A DNA stretch of 64,000 nt from CAWGHZ01 sp963775315 (lineage in GTDB: Bacteria > Pseudomonadota > Alphaproteobacteria > MPNO01 > DASWLB01), in the NCBI GenBank assembly GCA_963775315.1, contig CAVZIN010000007.1:1488001-1552000 (forward strand), read 5' to 3'. The notes under the pieces are model-generated. The model ran no database searches. It was not told the DNA's origin and was given only the letters and a program-made list of their open reading frames with translations. Below, one piece after another: positions 26,531 to 35,401 of the stretch. How positions within the stretch are numbered: the stretch's first letter is position 1; each line of letters begins with the position of its first letter. Both the position numbers and the translations under genes were made by a program.

Positions 26531-27901
26531 ATGATCCCCTCCGACATCGCCGCCATGGTCGATGACCGTCCGGACGACGGCGTCTTCCGCGTCCATGCCG
26601 ACGCGTTCCGCCGGCGCGACGTGTTCGAGCTCGAGATGAAGCACATCTACGAGGCGAGCTGGGTCTATGTCGGGATGGAGTGCCAGATCCCCGACCCGCA
26701 CGACTTCATCACCACCCGCATCGGCCGCCAGCCGGTGATCGTGACGCGCGACGGCGACGGCGCGATCCACTGCCTGCTGAACAACTGCCGCCATCGCGGC
26801 GCGATGGTCTGCGAGGCGATGGCCGGCAACCGCCGGGCGCATGTCTGCCCCTACCACGCCTGGACGTACAATTCCGCCGGGCGCAACATCGCCATCACCG
26901 CCGAGGATGAAGGCGCCTACAGCCCCGCCTTCAAGCGGGAAAACCACGACCTGCGCCGCGCCGCCCGGGTGGCGAGCTACCGCGGCTTCATCTTCGCCAG
27001 CCTGAACGCGGACGTCCCGCCGATCGAGGAGCATCTCGGCGGGGCGCGCGCCTTCCTCGACCTCGCGGTCGACCAGAGCCCCGACGGGCTGGAGCTGATC
27101 CCGGGGACGGTGACCTACACCTACCCAGGCAACTGGAAGATGCAGATCGAGAACAGCGCGGACCAGTATCACTTCGTGCCGACGCACACCTCGTATCTGC
27201 AGATCCTCGGCAAGCGGAAGCCGCCGGCGGACGGCCAGGCGCAGGTGTCGTTCCGCCGCGCCTACACCCAGCAGAACCTACTGCGCGGCTCTTTCACCTT
27301 CGCCAACGGCCACAATGCCATGTGGGCCGCGGTCGAGGAGCCGCATCTGCGCGCGTTGTGGCTGGAGAAGGACGAGGTGGAAAAGCGGGTCGGCGCCGAC
27401 CGGTTCCGCTGGATGCTCTACACCCGGAACCTCCTGGTGTTCCCGAACTTCCAGCTTCTCGAGACGGCATCGCTGCAGATCCGCATCAACCGCCCGCTCG
27501 GGCCGGACCTGACGGAGATCACCACCTACTGCATCGCCCCGAAGGGCGAGAGCCGCGCGGCGCGAATCCGCCGGCTGCGCCAGTATGAGGAGTTCTACAA
27601 CCCGTCCGGCCTCGCCACGCCCGACGACATGGCGATCTTCGACGCCTGCCAGTCGGGCCAGCAGGCCGACCAGGTGGACTGGCATCAGGGCTACATGCGC
27701 GGCATCGCCAACGTGCGCTGGGGCGGCGATGCCCATTCGCGCGAGCTCGGCGTCGAACCCGTGACCTCGGTCGAGACGATGGGCGCGATGGGCGACGAGA
27801 CGATCTTCCATTCGCAATACCGCGAGTGGCTGCGCCTGCTGTCCAAGGGCATGGGCGCCGCCACGCCGCTGCCGCGCCTCGCACGCGGCGCCGCCGAATG
27901 A
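26531..27901 (+). CDS. Aromatic ring-hydroxylating dioxygenase, large (alpha) subunit
   Basis: Rieske non-heme iron oxygenase large subunit, 456 residues. The 2Fe-2S motif is CRH (C86, H88) and CPYH (C106, H109). The mononuclear iron site reads ENSADQYHFVPTHTSY, giving D211, H214 and H219 as electron bridge and ligands. Length and the anthranilate/benzoate-like sequence (NFQLLETASLQIRI; the C-terminal WLRLLSKG) suggest an aromatic carboxylate substrate, cis-dihydroxylated with NADH-derived electrons. The start is ATG 26531. It overlaps the beta-subunit gene (ATGA). No ferredoxin or reductase gene accompanies it, so electrons must come from proteins encoded elsewhere. Substrate is inference. 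Confidence 0.88.
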   Translation: MIPSDIAAMVDDRPDDGVFRVHADAFRRRDVFELEMKHIYEASWVYVGMECQIPDPHDFITTRIGRQPVIVTRDGDGAIHCLLNNCRHRGAMVCEAMAGNRRAHVCPYHAWTYNSAGRNIAITAEDEGAYSPAFKRENHDLRRAARVASYRGFIFASLNADVPPIEEHLGGARAFLDLAVDQSPDGLELIPGTVTYTYPGNWKMQIENSADQYHFVPTHTSYLQILGKRKPPADGQAQVSFRRAYTQQNLLRGSFTFANGHNAMWAAVEEPHLRALWLEKDEVEKRVGADRFRWMLYTRNLLVFPNFQLLETASLQIRINRPLGPDLTEITTYCIAPKGESRAARIRRLRQYEEFYNPSGLATPDDMAIFDACQSGQQADQVDWHQGYMRGIANVRWGGDAHSRELGVEPVTSVETMGAMGDETIFHSQYREWLRLLSKGMGAATPLPRLARGAAE

Positions 27902-28395
27902 GCCTCGACGCCGAGGCGGCGCGCGAGCTGGTATGGCGCGAGGCGGCGGCGCTCGACGAGCGCCGCTGGGACGACTGGCTCGCCCTTTATCACGAGGACG
28001 CGGTGTTCTGGGTGCCGGCCTGGAAGAGCGAGGACCAGCCGACCGCCGATCCCGATGCGGAAATCTCCCTGATCTACATCGCGACGCGGGCGCAGCTCGA
28101 GGAGCGGGTGGCGCGCGTGCGCTCCGGGCGCTCGGCCGCCTCGTCGCCCATGCCGCGCACGGCGCACGCCCTGTCGAACCTTCTGGTGGACGGCGCGGCA
28201 GACGGGTCGGTTCGGGTGACGTCGGTGGCGACAACCCACCTCTACGACCTTCGCCGGCGCGAAAGCCATTCGTTCTTCTCGCGCTGCGAGCACGTGCTGG
28301 CGCCGGCGGCGGGCGGCCAACTCCGCATCCGCCGCAAGACGGTGCTGCTTCTCAACGACTACCTGCCGACGGCGGTCGATTTCTATACGGTGTGA
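27898..28395 (+). CDS. Aromatic ring-hydroxylating dioxygenase, small (beta) subunit
   Basis: Product of 165 residues with the SnoaL/NTF2-like cone fold that trimerises with the alpha subunit. Typical pieces are LVWREAALDERRWDDWLAL-like spacing at the N-terminus, YHEDAVFWVPAW, PMPRTAHALSNLLV and the C-terminal LRIRRKTVLLLNDYLP. The start ATG overlaps the alpha stop by four bases, giving fixed stoichiometry through coupled translation. The UbiD-family gene begins four bases after its stop, completing a compact three-gene unit. The beta subunit has a structural role; it carries no metal site. Confidence 0.88.
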   Translation: MSLDAEAARELVWREAAALDERRWDDWLALYHEDAVFWVPAWKSEDQPTADPDAEISLIYIATRAQLEERVARVRSGRSAASSPMPRTAHALSNLLVDGAADGSVRVTSVATTHLYDLRRRESHSFFSRCEHVLAPAAGGQLRIRRKTVLLLNDYLPTAVDFYTV

Positions 28396-28399
28396 GGCG

Positions 28400-29866
28400 A
28401 TGGCGACAGTAACCAAGGCGGACGCGCCCCGGCGCAACGATTCCTACGACGATCTGCGCGAGCTGCTGGTCCGGTTCGAGGAGATGGGCGAGGTCGAGCG
28501 TGTCACCGGCGCCGACCGCGAGCTCGAGATCGGCGCGCTCGCCGAGACGGTGGCGCAGCGCAACCCGGGCCGCGCGCCCGCGCTGCTGTTCGACGACATC
28601 CCGGGCTTCGCGCCAGGCTTCCGCATCCTCTCCGGCGCCGCCAACGGGCTCCGCCGGCTCGCGCTGGTGCTGGGCCTGCCCGACCCGGCGAACGAGACCG
28701 AGCTGGTGAAGGCGTATCGCGACCGCATGCGCGCCGGCACCCAGCCGATCCCCCCGGTCGAGGCGAAGTCGGGCCCGATCTTCGAGAATGTCGCGCGCGA
28801 CGGCGACGTCGACCTCGCGATGTTCCCGGTCCCCAAGGTCCACGAGCTGGACGGCGGGCGCTATATCGGCACCGACGACCTGGTCATCATGCGCGACCCG
28901 GACAACGGCTGGATCAACGCCGGAACTTATCGCGTCATGATGCACGACGCGAATACGGTCGCGATCTGGATGTCGCCCGGCAAGCACGGCAGGCGGATCA
29001 GCGAGAAATACTTCGCCAAGGGCGAGCCCTGCCCCGTCGCCATCTCGTGCGGCCAGGACCCGATCCTGTTCCTCGCCGCCCACCAGGAGATCGACTGGGA
29101 GCTCTCGGAGTACGCCTATGCCGGCGGCCAGCGCGGCCGGCCGATCGAGATCGTGCGCTCGGAGCTGCACGGCTTGCCGATCCCGGCCCATGCCGAGCTG
29201 GTGCTCGAAGGCGAGATGATCCCCGGCGAGACGCGGCTCGAGGGCCCGTTCGGCGAGTTCATGGGCTACTACGCCTCGGAGGCGACCCAGCTTCCCATTG
29301 TGCGCATCCGCCGCGTCTATTGGCGCCACGACCCGATCCTGACGCTCGCCATCCCGTCGCGCCCGCCGGAGAACTTCACCTTCGCCCGCGCCTGCGTGAA
29401 GTCGGCGATGATCTGGGACGAGGTCGAGAAGGCGGGCTTGCCGGGCGTGGCCGGGGTGTGGTGCCACGAGGCGGGCGCCGGGCGCCTGTTCAACGTGATC
29501 GCGATCAACCAGCTCTACCCCGGACACGCGACCCAGGCCGGCATGCTCGCGGCCAACTGCCACGCCGGCAATTATGCTGGGCGCTGGGTGGTGGTGGTCG
29601 ACGAGGACATCGACCCGTCGAACATGTTCGACGTAGTCTGGGCGATGTCGACGCGCTGCGACCCGCCGGAGGACATCCAGTTCGTCCGCCGCGCCTGGTC
29701 GACGCCGCTCGACCCGATGCTGCGCGCGGCGCCCTGGCACAACAACCGCGCCATCGTCGACGCCTGCCGGCCCTATGGCTGGAAGGACAAGTTCCCGACC
29801 GTCGCCGAGGCGAGCCCCGACCTCAAGGCGCGCGTCCGCGCCAAGTGGCCGGACCTGTACAGGTAG
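28400..29866 (+). CDS. UbiD-family prenylated-FMN decarboxylase
   Basis: Product of 488 residues. UbiD enzymes reversibly (de)carboxylate unsaturated or aromatic acids using prenylated FMN made by UbiX. The catalytic triad is in place: R178 in NAGTYRVMMHD, then E281 and E286 in LEGPFGEFMGYY, with the same five-residue Glu spacing as fungal Fdc1. Cofactor-binding surroundings include GGRYIGTDDLVIMRDPDNG and AIWMSPGKHGRRI. It directly follows the dioxygenase subunits, so it probably acts on the same aromatic acid or its dihydrodiol rather than in ubiquinone synthesis. No ubiX lies nearby. Substrate and order of reactions are not shown. Confidence 0.88.
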   Translation: MATVTKADAPRRNDSYDDLRELLVRFEEMGEVERVTGADRELEIGALAETVAQRNPGRAPALLFDDIPGFAPGFRILSGAANGLRRLALVLGLPDPANETELVKAYRDRMRAGTQPIPPVEAKSGPIFENVARDGDVDLAMFPVPKVHELDGGRYIGTDDLVIMRDPDNGWINAGTYRVMMHDANTVAIWMSPGKHGRRISEKYFAKGEPCPVAISCGQDPILFLAAHQEIDWELSEYAYAGGQRGRPIEIVRSELHGLPIPAHAELVLEGEMIPGETRLEGPFGEFMGYYASEATQLPIVRIRRVYWRHDPILTLAIPSRPPENFTFARACVKSAMIWDEVEKAGLPGVAGVWCHEAGAGRLFNVIAINQLYPGHATQAGMLAANCHAGNYAGRWVVVVDEDIDPSNMFDVVWAMSTRCDPPEDIQFVRRAWSTPLDPMLRAAPWHNNRAIVDACRPYGWKDKFPTVAEASPDLKARVRAKWPDLYR

Positions 29867-29891
29867 GCTGTCAGCACCGCGACCTCCGGCC

Positions 29892-30989
29892 CTACGCCGT
29901 CGCGGCGACGGGCGGGACGGCCGGCTCGCGCGGCAGCTCGGCGAAGGTAATCAGCCGGCCGCGGTCCTCGTCCCACAGCACCAGCCAGGCGGCCCTGATC
30001 CCCTGCCAGAGCGAAAACGACTTCGCCGCGTGAAACGGCGGGTTCTCGTCATGGCAGCGCTGCAGTCTGTAGTTCGGGATGCGCGGGTTGAGGTGGTGGA
30101 TGTGGTGGATGCCGATATTGCCGGAGAACCACTGCAGCAGGCGCGGCAGGCGGAAATAGCCGCAACCCACCATCGCGACGCGGGCGAGGCGCCACTCGTC
30201 GTTCCGCACCCAGACGGCGCCGGGGAACTTGTGCCCCAGAAAATCGAGCCACATCCCGACCGCCGAGCCGAACACCAGGATGGGAAGTTGCACCAGCGCC
30301 ACCTCGGCGAAGCCGAACGCCCAGCCGAGCCCGCCGTACATCAACCCGAGCGCGGCGTTGGCGAGATGGATGTTCACGCGCTCTGCCCGCCACGACTTGT
30401 CGCAGGTGAGGGTGAGCCGCGTGCCGAAGGCCATCGTGAGCGGCGCGATCAGCGGATAGAAGATCAGTGGGTCACGCGTCAGCCGGTAGGCGAGCCGCTT
30501 GCCGCGCGGCAGCGCCCGATACTCACGCACCGTCAGGCACTCGGCGAAGATGCCGCGATCGCCCCGGTCGAGATTGTTGATCATCGTATGGTGCAGCGCG
30601 TGCTGGCGCAGCCAGAAGCAGAGCGGAGTCAAATTGAACAGCGTGCAGAAATGCCCGAGCGCCAGGTTGGCGCGGCGCGAGCGGAAGAAGGCATAGTGGC
30701 CGCAATCGTGCTGGAAGATCGTGACCCGGACCAGGAAGGCCGCGGTCAGCACGCCGCACGCCACGGTCAGCGCATAGGACACGTCGAGCGCCAGGTAGCC
30801 GAGATACCAGAGGGCGCAGATCGGCGGAAAGGTGTTCGCGAGCTGCCAGAGGCTCTTCCACAGCACCGGGTGCGCATAGGGCGCCGTAAGCCGTCCCAGT
30901 GCCCGGGGCTGCGGCTCATTGGCCGCGTCTTGCTTGCGGGATGCGCCCGGCCCGGTCGCGGGATCGGCGGACGCGGTTTTGCTTCTCAC
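29892..30989 (-). CDS. Membrane fatty acid desaturase family protein
   Basis: Integral membrane di-iron enzyme of 365 residues. Three histidine boxes are complete: HDCGH (94-98), HALHH (130-134) and HHIHH (295-299). Hydrophobic segments lie at about 54-90, 174-195 and 212-250. A disordered N-terminus of some 35 residues (rich in Lys, Pro, Ala) precedes them. The type is that of acyl-lipid delta desaturases, but carotenoid ketolase/hydroxylase relatives share these boxes. The start is GTG 30989, with a weak ribosome-binding site. It is convergent with the UbiD gene, 25 bases apart. Substrate unknown. Confidence 0.82.
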   Translation of the reverse strand: MRSKTASADPATGPGASRKQDAANEPQPRALGRLTAPYAHPVLWKSLWQLANTFPPICALWYLGYLALDVSYALTVACGVLTAAFLVRVTIFQHDCGHYAFFRSRRANLALGHFCTLFNLTPLCFWLRQHALHHTMINNLDRGDRGIFAECLTVREYRALPRGKRLAYRLTRDPLIFYPLIAPLTMAFGTRLTLTCDKSWRAERVNIHLANAALGLMYGGLGWAFGFAEVALVQLPILVFGSAVGMWLDFLGHKFPGAVWVRNDEWRLARVAMVGCGYFRLPRLLQWFSGNIGIHHIHHLNPRIPNYRLQRCHDENPPFHAAKSFSLWQGIRAAWLVLWDEDRGRLITFAELPREPAVPPVAATA

Positions 30990-31159
30990 CGGCGGCGCCC
31001 CCTCGACGCCACTTGCACCATAAACGAATCTACAACGTCCGCGCCGCCTTTCTCAAGACATCGAAAATGAAATAAATCCGCAATCCTGCCCTGCACTTGT
31101 GCCTGTCCGACAAATACAGGGCATGCGGCGGGAATCGGGCGCCAAGCCGGGTGCGCCCT

Positions 31160-34100
31160 TCAGTCCTCGTCGGCCAGCGTCATCAGGGCGGCGTTCCCGC
31201 CCGCTGCCGCAGTATTGACCGAGAACGTCCGCTCGACCGCGAAGCGGTGGAGGTAGTGCGGCCCGCCGGCCTTCGGGCCGGTGCCGGACAGCCCCTCGCC
31301 GCCGAACGGCTGGACGCCCACCACCGCGCCGATGATCGAGCGGTTGACGTAGACATTGCCCGCTCGCACCCGGCTCGCGATGTGTCTCGCCGTCGCGTCG
31401 ATGCGGGAATGGATGCCGAGCGTGAGCCCGTAGCCGGTGGCATTGATCGCCTCGATCACCGCGTCGAGCCGGTCCGCCTTGTAGCGGATCACGTGCAGAA
31501 TCGGGCCGAACACCTCGCGCGTCAGGAGGTCCAGACGGTCAATCTCGAACGCCGTCGGCGGGGAGAACGTGCCGTCTGCGCACTCGGGCGGCAGGGCGCA
31601 TTCGTAAACGAGGTTTCCGTCGCGCTTCATCCGCTCCGCGTGACGGGCGAGCGTTGTCCGCGACTCCTCGTCGATCACCGGCCCCACGTCCGTGGCGAGC
31701 AGGCCGGGATCGCCAATGGCGAGTTCGGCCATCGCGCCGGCCAGCATGTCGGTCAGCCGGCCGGCCACCTCGTCCTGCACGAACAGCACGCGGAGGCAGG
31801 AGCAGCGTTGGCCCGCCGAAAGGAAGGCGGAGACGACGACGTCGGTCACCACCTGCTCGGCGAGCGCGGACGAATCGACGATCATCGCGTTCTGCCCGCC
31901 GGTTTCGGCGATCAGCACGCCGAGCGGGCCGTCACGCGTGGCGAGCGCGCGGGCAATGGCCTGGCCGGTCTCTGTCGACCCGGTGAAGGCGACGCCGGCG
32001 ACGCGCGGATCGCGGGTCAGCGCCGCGCCCACCTCGCCCCCTGCCCCGGGCAGGAGGTGCAGCACGTCCGGCGGCACGCCCGCCTCGTGCAGCAGACGCA
32101 CCGAAGCGGCGGCCATCAGCGGCGTCTGCTCCGCCGGCTTGGCGACCACCGCGTTGCCGGCGGCGAGCGCCGCCGCGACCTGGCCGGTGAAGATGGCGAG
32201 CGGGAAGTTCCACGGGCTGATCGTCGCGAACACGCCGCGCCCGTGCAGCGCCAGCGAATTCGCCTCGCCAGTCGGTCCCGGCAGGGCGGCGGGCACGGCG
32301 AAATCGGCGCGCGCCCGACCGGCGTAGTACCGGCAGTAATCGACCGCCTCGCGGACCTCCGCGACCGCGTCGGCGAGCGACTTGCCGCCCTCGCGCACGG
32401 CGATGGCCATGAACGACGCCATTCGCGCTTCGAACAGGTCGGCCGCCCGCTCCAGCAGTGTCGCGCGCACCTCCGCCCCCGAATCATCCCACCCGGGCTG
32501 GGCGCGCACCGCCCGGGCCAGTGCCTCGTCCGCGAGCGAAGCGTCGGCGTCGGTCGCCTGCCCGACGATGCGCCGCCGGTCGGCCGGGTCGGTGACGTCG
32601 CGTGCCGCGCCCGCGCGCTCCGTGCCGCCGACGATGGGGGCGGCGGTCCAGTGGCCCGCGCCGGCCGCGTCCAACTGGGCCCCGAGCCGGGCCTGGGTCA
32701 GCGGGTCGGCAAGCTCGAACCCGCGCGCAGCAAGGCGGCCGGGCTCGACGGTGACCGTGGGGGATGGGATACGCGGGTGCGGCTTCGGCGTCGCGGCGGC
32801 GAGGCGCTCGACCGGATCGGCGACGATTTCCTCGACCGGCAGCGCCTCGTCGACCAGCCTGTTGACGAACGAGGTGTTGGCGCCGTTCTCCAGCAGCCGA
32901 CGGACGAGATAGGGCAGCAGATCCTCGTGGCTGCCGACCGGGGCATAGACGCGACAGGCCAGCGCGCGGCGCGACGCCGGCCCGTCGACGGCCAGCAGCC
33001 GCTCGTAGAGCGCCTCGCCCATGCCGTGCAGGCGCTGGAACTCGAACGGCGCGTTCGGCCCGGCGAGTTCGAGCACGGCGGCGACGGTGTGCGCGTTGTG
33101 GGTGGCGAATTGCGGGAAGATCGCGTCGGCCGCCAGCATGCGCCGCGCGCAGGCGATATAGGAGACGTCGGTGGCAAGCTTGCGCGTGAAGACGGAGTAG
33201 GAGTCGAGCCCGTACTGCTGGGCGCGCTTGATCTCGCTGTCCCAGTAGGCGCCCTTGACCAGCCGCACCATCAGCCGCCGCCTGTTCGCGCGGGCGAGCC
33301 CGGCGAGCCAGTCGATCACCGCCGGCGCGCGCTTCTGGTAGGCCTGCACCGCGATCCCGAGACCGTCCCACCCGGCGAGTGACGTATCGCCGGCGATGGC
33401 GGCGAACACGTCCAGGGTGAGGTCGAGCCGGTCCGCCTCCTCCGCGTCGACGGTGAGGCCGATGCCGGCCGCCTTCGCCTTGCGGGCCAGCGCGCCGAGG
33501 CGCGGCGGAAGCTCCGCCAGCACGCGCGCCCGCTGCGACGGCTCGAAACGCGGATGAAGGGCCGATAGCTTGACCGAGATGCCGGGCGCGGCCTCGACCG
33601 GCCCACCCTGCCCCGCCTTGCCGACCGCGTCGATCGCCGCGGCATAGGCGTCGAGATAGCGGGCCGCGTCGCGCGCGGTGTGCGCCGCCTCGCCCAGCAT
33701 GTCGAACGAATGGCGCCAGCGCCGGTTCTCGCCCTCGGCGGCACGCTCCAGCGCCTCCGCGATCGTGCGGCCCATGACGAACTGGCGCGCCATGATTCGC
33801 ATCGCCGCGGTTACCGCGCGCCGGATCACCGGGTCGCCGCCGGACAGCATGCGGCGCAGCAGTGGCGCGAGCTCGCGGTCCGCTTCCCACCGCACCAGCC
33901 GGCCGGTCAGCATCAGCCCCCAGGTCGAGGCGTTGACGAACAGCGAGGGGGAATGGCCGAGATGGCTTTCCCATGCGGCGTCGCCCAACTTGTCGCGGAT
34001 CAGCCGTTCGGCAGTGTCGGAGTCGGGGATGCGGAGCAGCGCCTCGGCGAGGCACATCAGCACCACCCCCTCGCGGCTCGACAGGTCGAATTCGTGCAGA

Positions 34101-34333
34101 AAGGCGTCGAGCCCCCCGGCATGGACGCGCTGGTCCCGCGCGTGGCGCACCAGATCGGCGGCGATGCGGCGGATCCGGTCCTGGGTCGGCGCGTCGAACC
34201 GCGCCTCCGCGATCAGCGCCTCGTCGCGCGCGGTCTCGTCGGCAAGGTAGAGATCGGCGATCCGTGCCCGCCCCTCGTCCAGCCGCGGCACGTCGCCGAC
34301 GAACCGTGTCGCGGGGGCGCGGCCCCGCGCCAC
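31160..34333 (-). CDS. putA: Bifunctional proline dehydrogenase / glutamate-semialdehyde dehydrogenase
   Basis: Oxidises proline to glutamate in two channelled steps. The product is 1,057 residues. There is no N-terminal ribbon-helix-helix, so it is not a DNA-binding trifunctional PutA. The N-terminal arm contains LHEFDLSSREGVVLMCLAEA. The FAD-dependent PRODH barrel has GISVKLSALHPRFEPSQRAR, YQKRAPAVIDWLAGLAR, RLVKGAYWDSEIKRAQQYG and FQRLHGMGEALYERL. The NAD-dependent dehydrogenase half has ISPWNFPLAIFTGQVAAAL, FTGSTETGQAIARAL, and the catalytic Cys in LSAGQRCSCLRVLF. The start is GTG 34333; the stop codon of the DUF1489 gene overlaps it as TAGTG. A hairpin (GGGCGC / GCGCCC, 31137-31158) lies after the stop. 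Confidence 0.95.
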   Translation of the reverse strand: MARGRAPATRFVGDVPRLDEGRARIADLYLADETARDEALIAEARFDAPTQDRIRRIAADLVRHARDQRVHAGGLDAFLHEFDLSSREGVVLMCLAEALLRIPDSDTAERLIRDKLGDAAWESHLGHSPSLFVNASTWGLMLTGRLVRWEADRELAPLLRRMLSGGDPVIRRAVTAAMRIMARQFVMGRTIAEALERAAEGENRRWRHSFDMLGEAAHTARDAARYLDAYAAAIDAVGKAGQGGPVEAAPGISVKLSALHPRFEPSQRARVLAELPPRLGALARKAKAAGIGLTVDAEEADRLDLTLDVFAAIAGDTSLAGWDGLGIAVQAYQKRAPAVIDWLAGLARANRRRLMVRLVKGAYWDSEIKRAQQYGLDSYSVFTRKLATDVSYIACARRMLAADAIFPQFATHNAHTVAAVLELAGPNAPFEFQRLHGMGEALYERLLAVDGPASRRALACRVYAPVGSHEDLLPYLVRRLLENGANTSFVNRLVDEALPVEEIVADPVERLAAATPKPHPRIPSPTVTVEPGRLAARGFELADPLTQARLGAQLDAAGAGHWTAAPIVGGTERAGAARDVTDPADRRRIVGQATDADASLADEALARAVRAQPGWDDSGAEVRATLLERAADLFEARMASFMAIAVREGGKSLADAVAEVREAVDYCRYYAGRARADFAVPAALPGPTGEANSLALHGRGVFATISPWNFPLAIFTGQVAAALAAGNAVVAKPAEQTPLMAAASVRLLHEAGVPPDVLHLLPGAGGEVGAALTRDPRVAGVAFTGSTETGQAIARALATRDGPLGVLIAETGGQNAMIVDSSALAEQVVTDVVVSAFLSAGQRCSCLRVLFVQDEVAGRLTDMLAGAMAELAIGDPGLLATDVGPVIDEESRTTLARHAERMKRDGNLVYECALPPECADGTFSPPTAFEIDRLDLLTREVFGPILHVIRYKADRLDAVIEAINATGYGLTLGIHSRIDATARHIASRVRAGNVYVNRSIIGAVVGVQPFGGEGLSGTGPKAGGPHYLHRFAVERTFSVNTAAAGGNAALMTLADED

Positions 34334-34764
34334 TACAAGAGGCCCAGCTCGCGCAGCTCGGCCGCCAGAGCGTCGGGCAGCGCCTCGCCGCCCTTCGGCC
34401 CCTCGCCGAGATCGGGCGGCACCTCGGTGGCATCGAGATAGCGCCAGCCGCGCCGCGCCCTGACCGGCCGCGGCACCGTGGGGACGATCTCCATGTCGAG
34501 CACCAGCGCGCATTTGCGCCGCGCCTCGGGGTCGGTGACCTGCTCGCATCGGAGCACGCGCTGGCGCGCGCGGATGTGCCCCTTGATGATCCAGTAGATC
34601 GAGCCGCCGTCGATGAGCTCGGTCTCGCGCGTCGGGAAGGCGCGGAGAAAGGTACGTACCTCCTTCTTGCGGCTGCCCGACAGCTTGCGCCGCTCGGCCT
34701 GCCACTCGACCAGGTCCTCGATCGAATCGGCGTGGAACGCCCGGCGGAGAATGTGAACGGTCAC
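34333..34764 (-). CDS. DUF1489 family protein
   Basis: Product of 143 residues of an alphaproteobacterial family of unknown function. Recognised from MTVHILRRAFHADSIEDLVEW, then RTFLRAFPTRETELIDGGSIYWIIKG and IRARQRVL, ending with RRGWRYLDATEVPPDL. No catalytic motif and no signal peptide. The stop codon overlaps the GTG start of putA, so the two are translationally coupled, although DUF1489 genes are usually found in other contexts. A nucleic-acid or metal role cannot be inferred from the sequence alone. Confidence 0.8.
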   Translation of the reverse strand: MTVHILRRAFHADSIEDLVEWQAERRKLSGSRKKEVRTFLRAFPTRETELIDGGSIYWIIKGHIRARQRVLRCEQVTDPEARRKCALVLDMEIVPTVPRPVRARRGWRYLDATEVPPDLGEGPKGGEALPDALAAELRELGLL

Positions 34765-34846
34765 GAATGCCTCCCGTCGCCCCGAATATGGCGCGGGCGC
34801 GGGCCGGCTTCCAGTGCGTTAAGGTCGAGGCGCTCGCAACGGTCCG

Positions 34847-35329
34847 TTAGCTGGCCGTTTCCCCCGGCATGGGGGTGGAGGCGAGGTTCGCGCGCACCTC
34901 GGCAGCGGCGCGGACGCGCTTGCGGGCAAGCGTCGTGCGGTTGGCGTTGGCAAGGCGGTTGACCCGCTCGACCACCACCGACGGCGAGCCCGACTTCATC
35001 AGGTAGTCGTCGCCGCCGGCCTCGAGGCAGCTCCGCACCGTCTCCATCGAATCGGCGGCGGTAAGGAACAGGATCGGCACGTTCTCGCCGACCATCTTGC
35101 GGGCGCGGCGGCAGGTCTCGATCCCGTCCATGTCGGGCATCATGATGTCGAGCACCAGAACCTTGGGCATCGTGCGATGGAGCAGCGCGAGGCATTCCTC
35201 GCCGCTCTTGGCGACAATCACGGAATAGCCGTGCGCGGTCAGCACGTCGTGGTAGATGCGGCGAAGGTTCGCGTCGTCATCGACGACCATGATAAGGCCG
35301 GAACTCATAAGCGGATTGACACCGTTCAT
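34847..35329 (-). CDS. Receiver-domain response regulator
   Basis: Product of about 160 residues: a receiver domain (acidic MVVDDDANL, phospho-Asp in VLVLDIMMPDMDG, Thr in FLTAADSMET, Lys in DDYLMKSGSPS) plus a basic C-terminal tail (RTTLARKRVRAAAEVRANL) with no known output domain. Three in-frame ATGs (35353, 35329, 35308) precede the first strand, none with a good ribosome-binding site; I chose 35329. The conserved KP dipeptide after the switch region is KS here (MKSGSP), a small deviation. No kinase gene is adjacent. It is transcribed towards the DUF1489-putA pair, 82 bases away. Confidence 0.82.
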   Translation of the reverse strand: MNGVNPLMSSGLIMVVDDDANLRRIYHDVLTAHGYSVIVAKSGEECLALLHRTMPKVLVLDIMMPDMDGIETCRRARKMVGENVPILFLTAADSMETVRSCLEAGGDDYLMKSGSPSVVVERVNRLANANRTTLARKRVRAAAEVRANLASTPMPGETAS

Positions 35330-35401
35330 TGCACAACTGTCTGGCGGCCCCATCTTGCGGCCGCGTGATTAAGGGGAGGTTAAGCAGCCCCAGCGAGCGG
35401 G

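Noticed and set aside
28400..29866. UbiD of ubiquinone biosynthesis
   Set aside because: Tight linkage with a ring-hydroxylating dioxygenase and the absence of other ubi genes make a catabolic role more likely.
31097..33382. 761-codon plus-strand open frame
   Set aside because: Exact antisense shadow of putA, which has full catalytic motifs.
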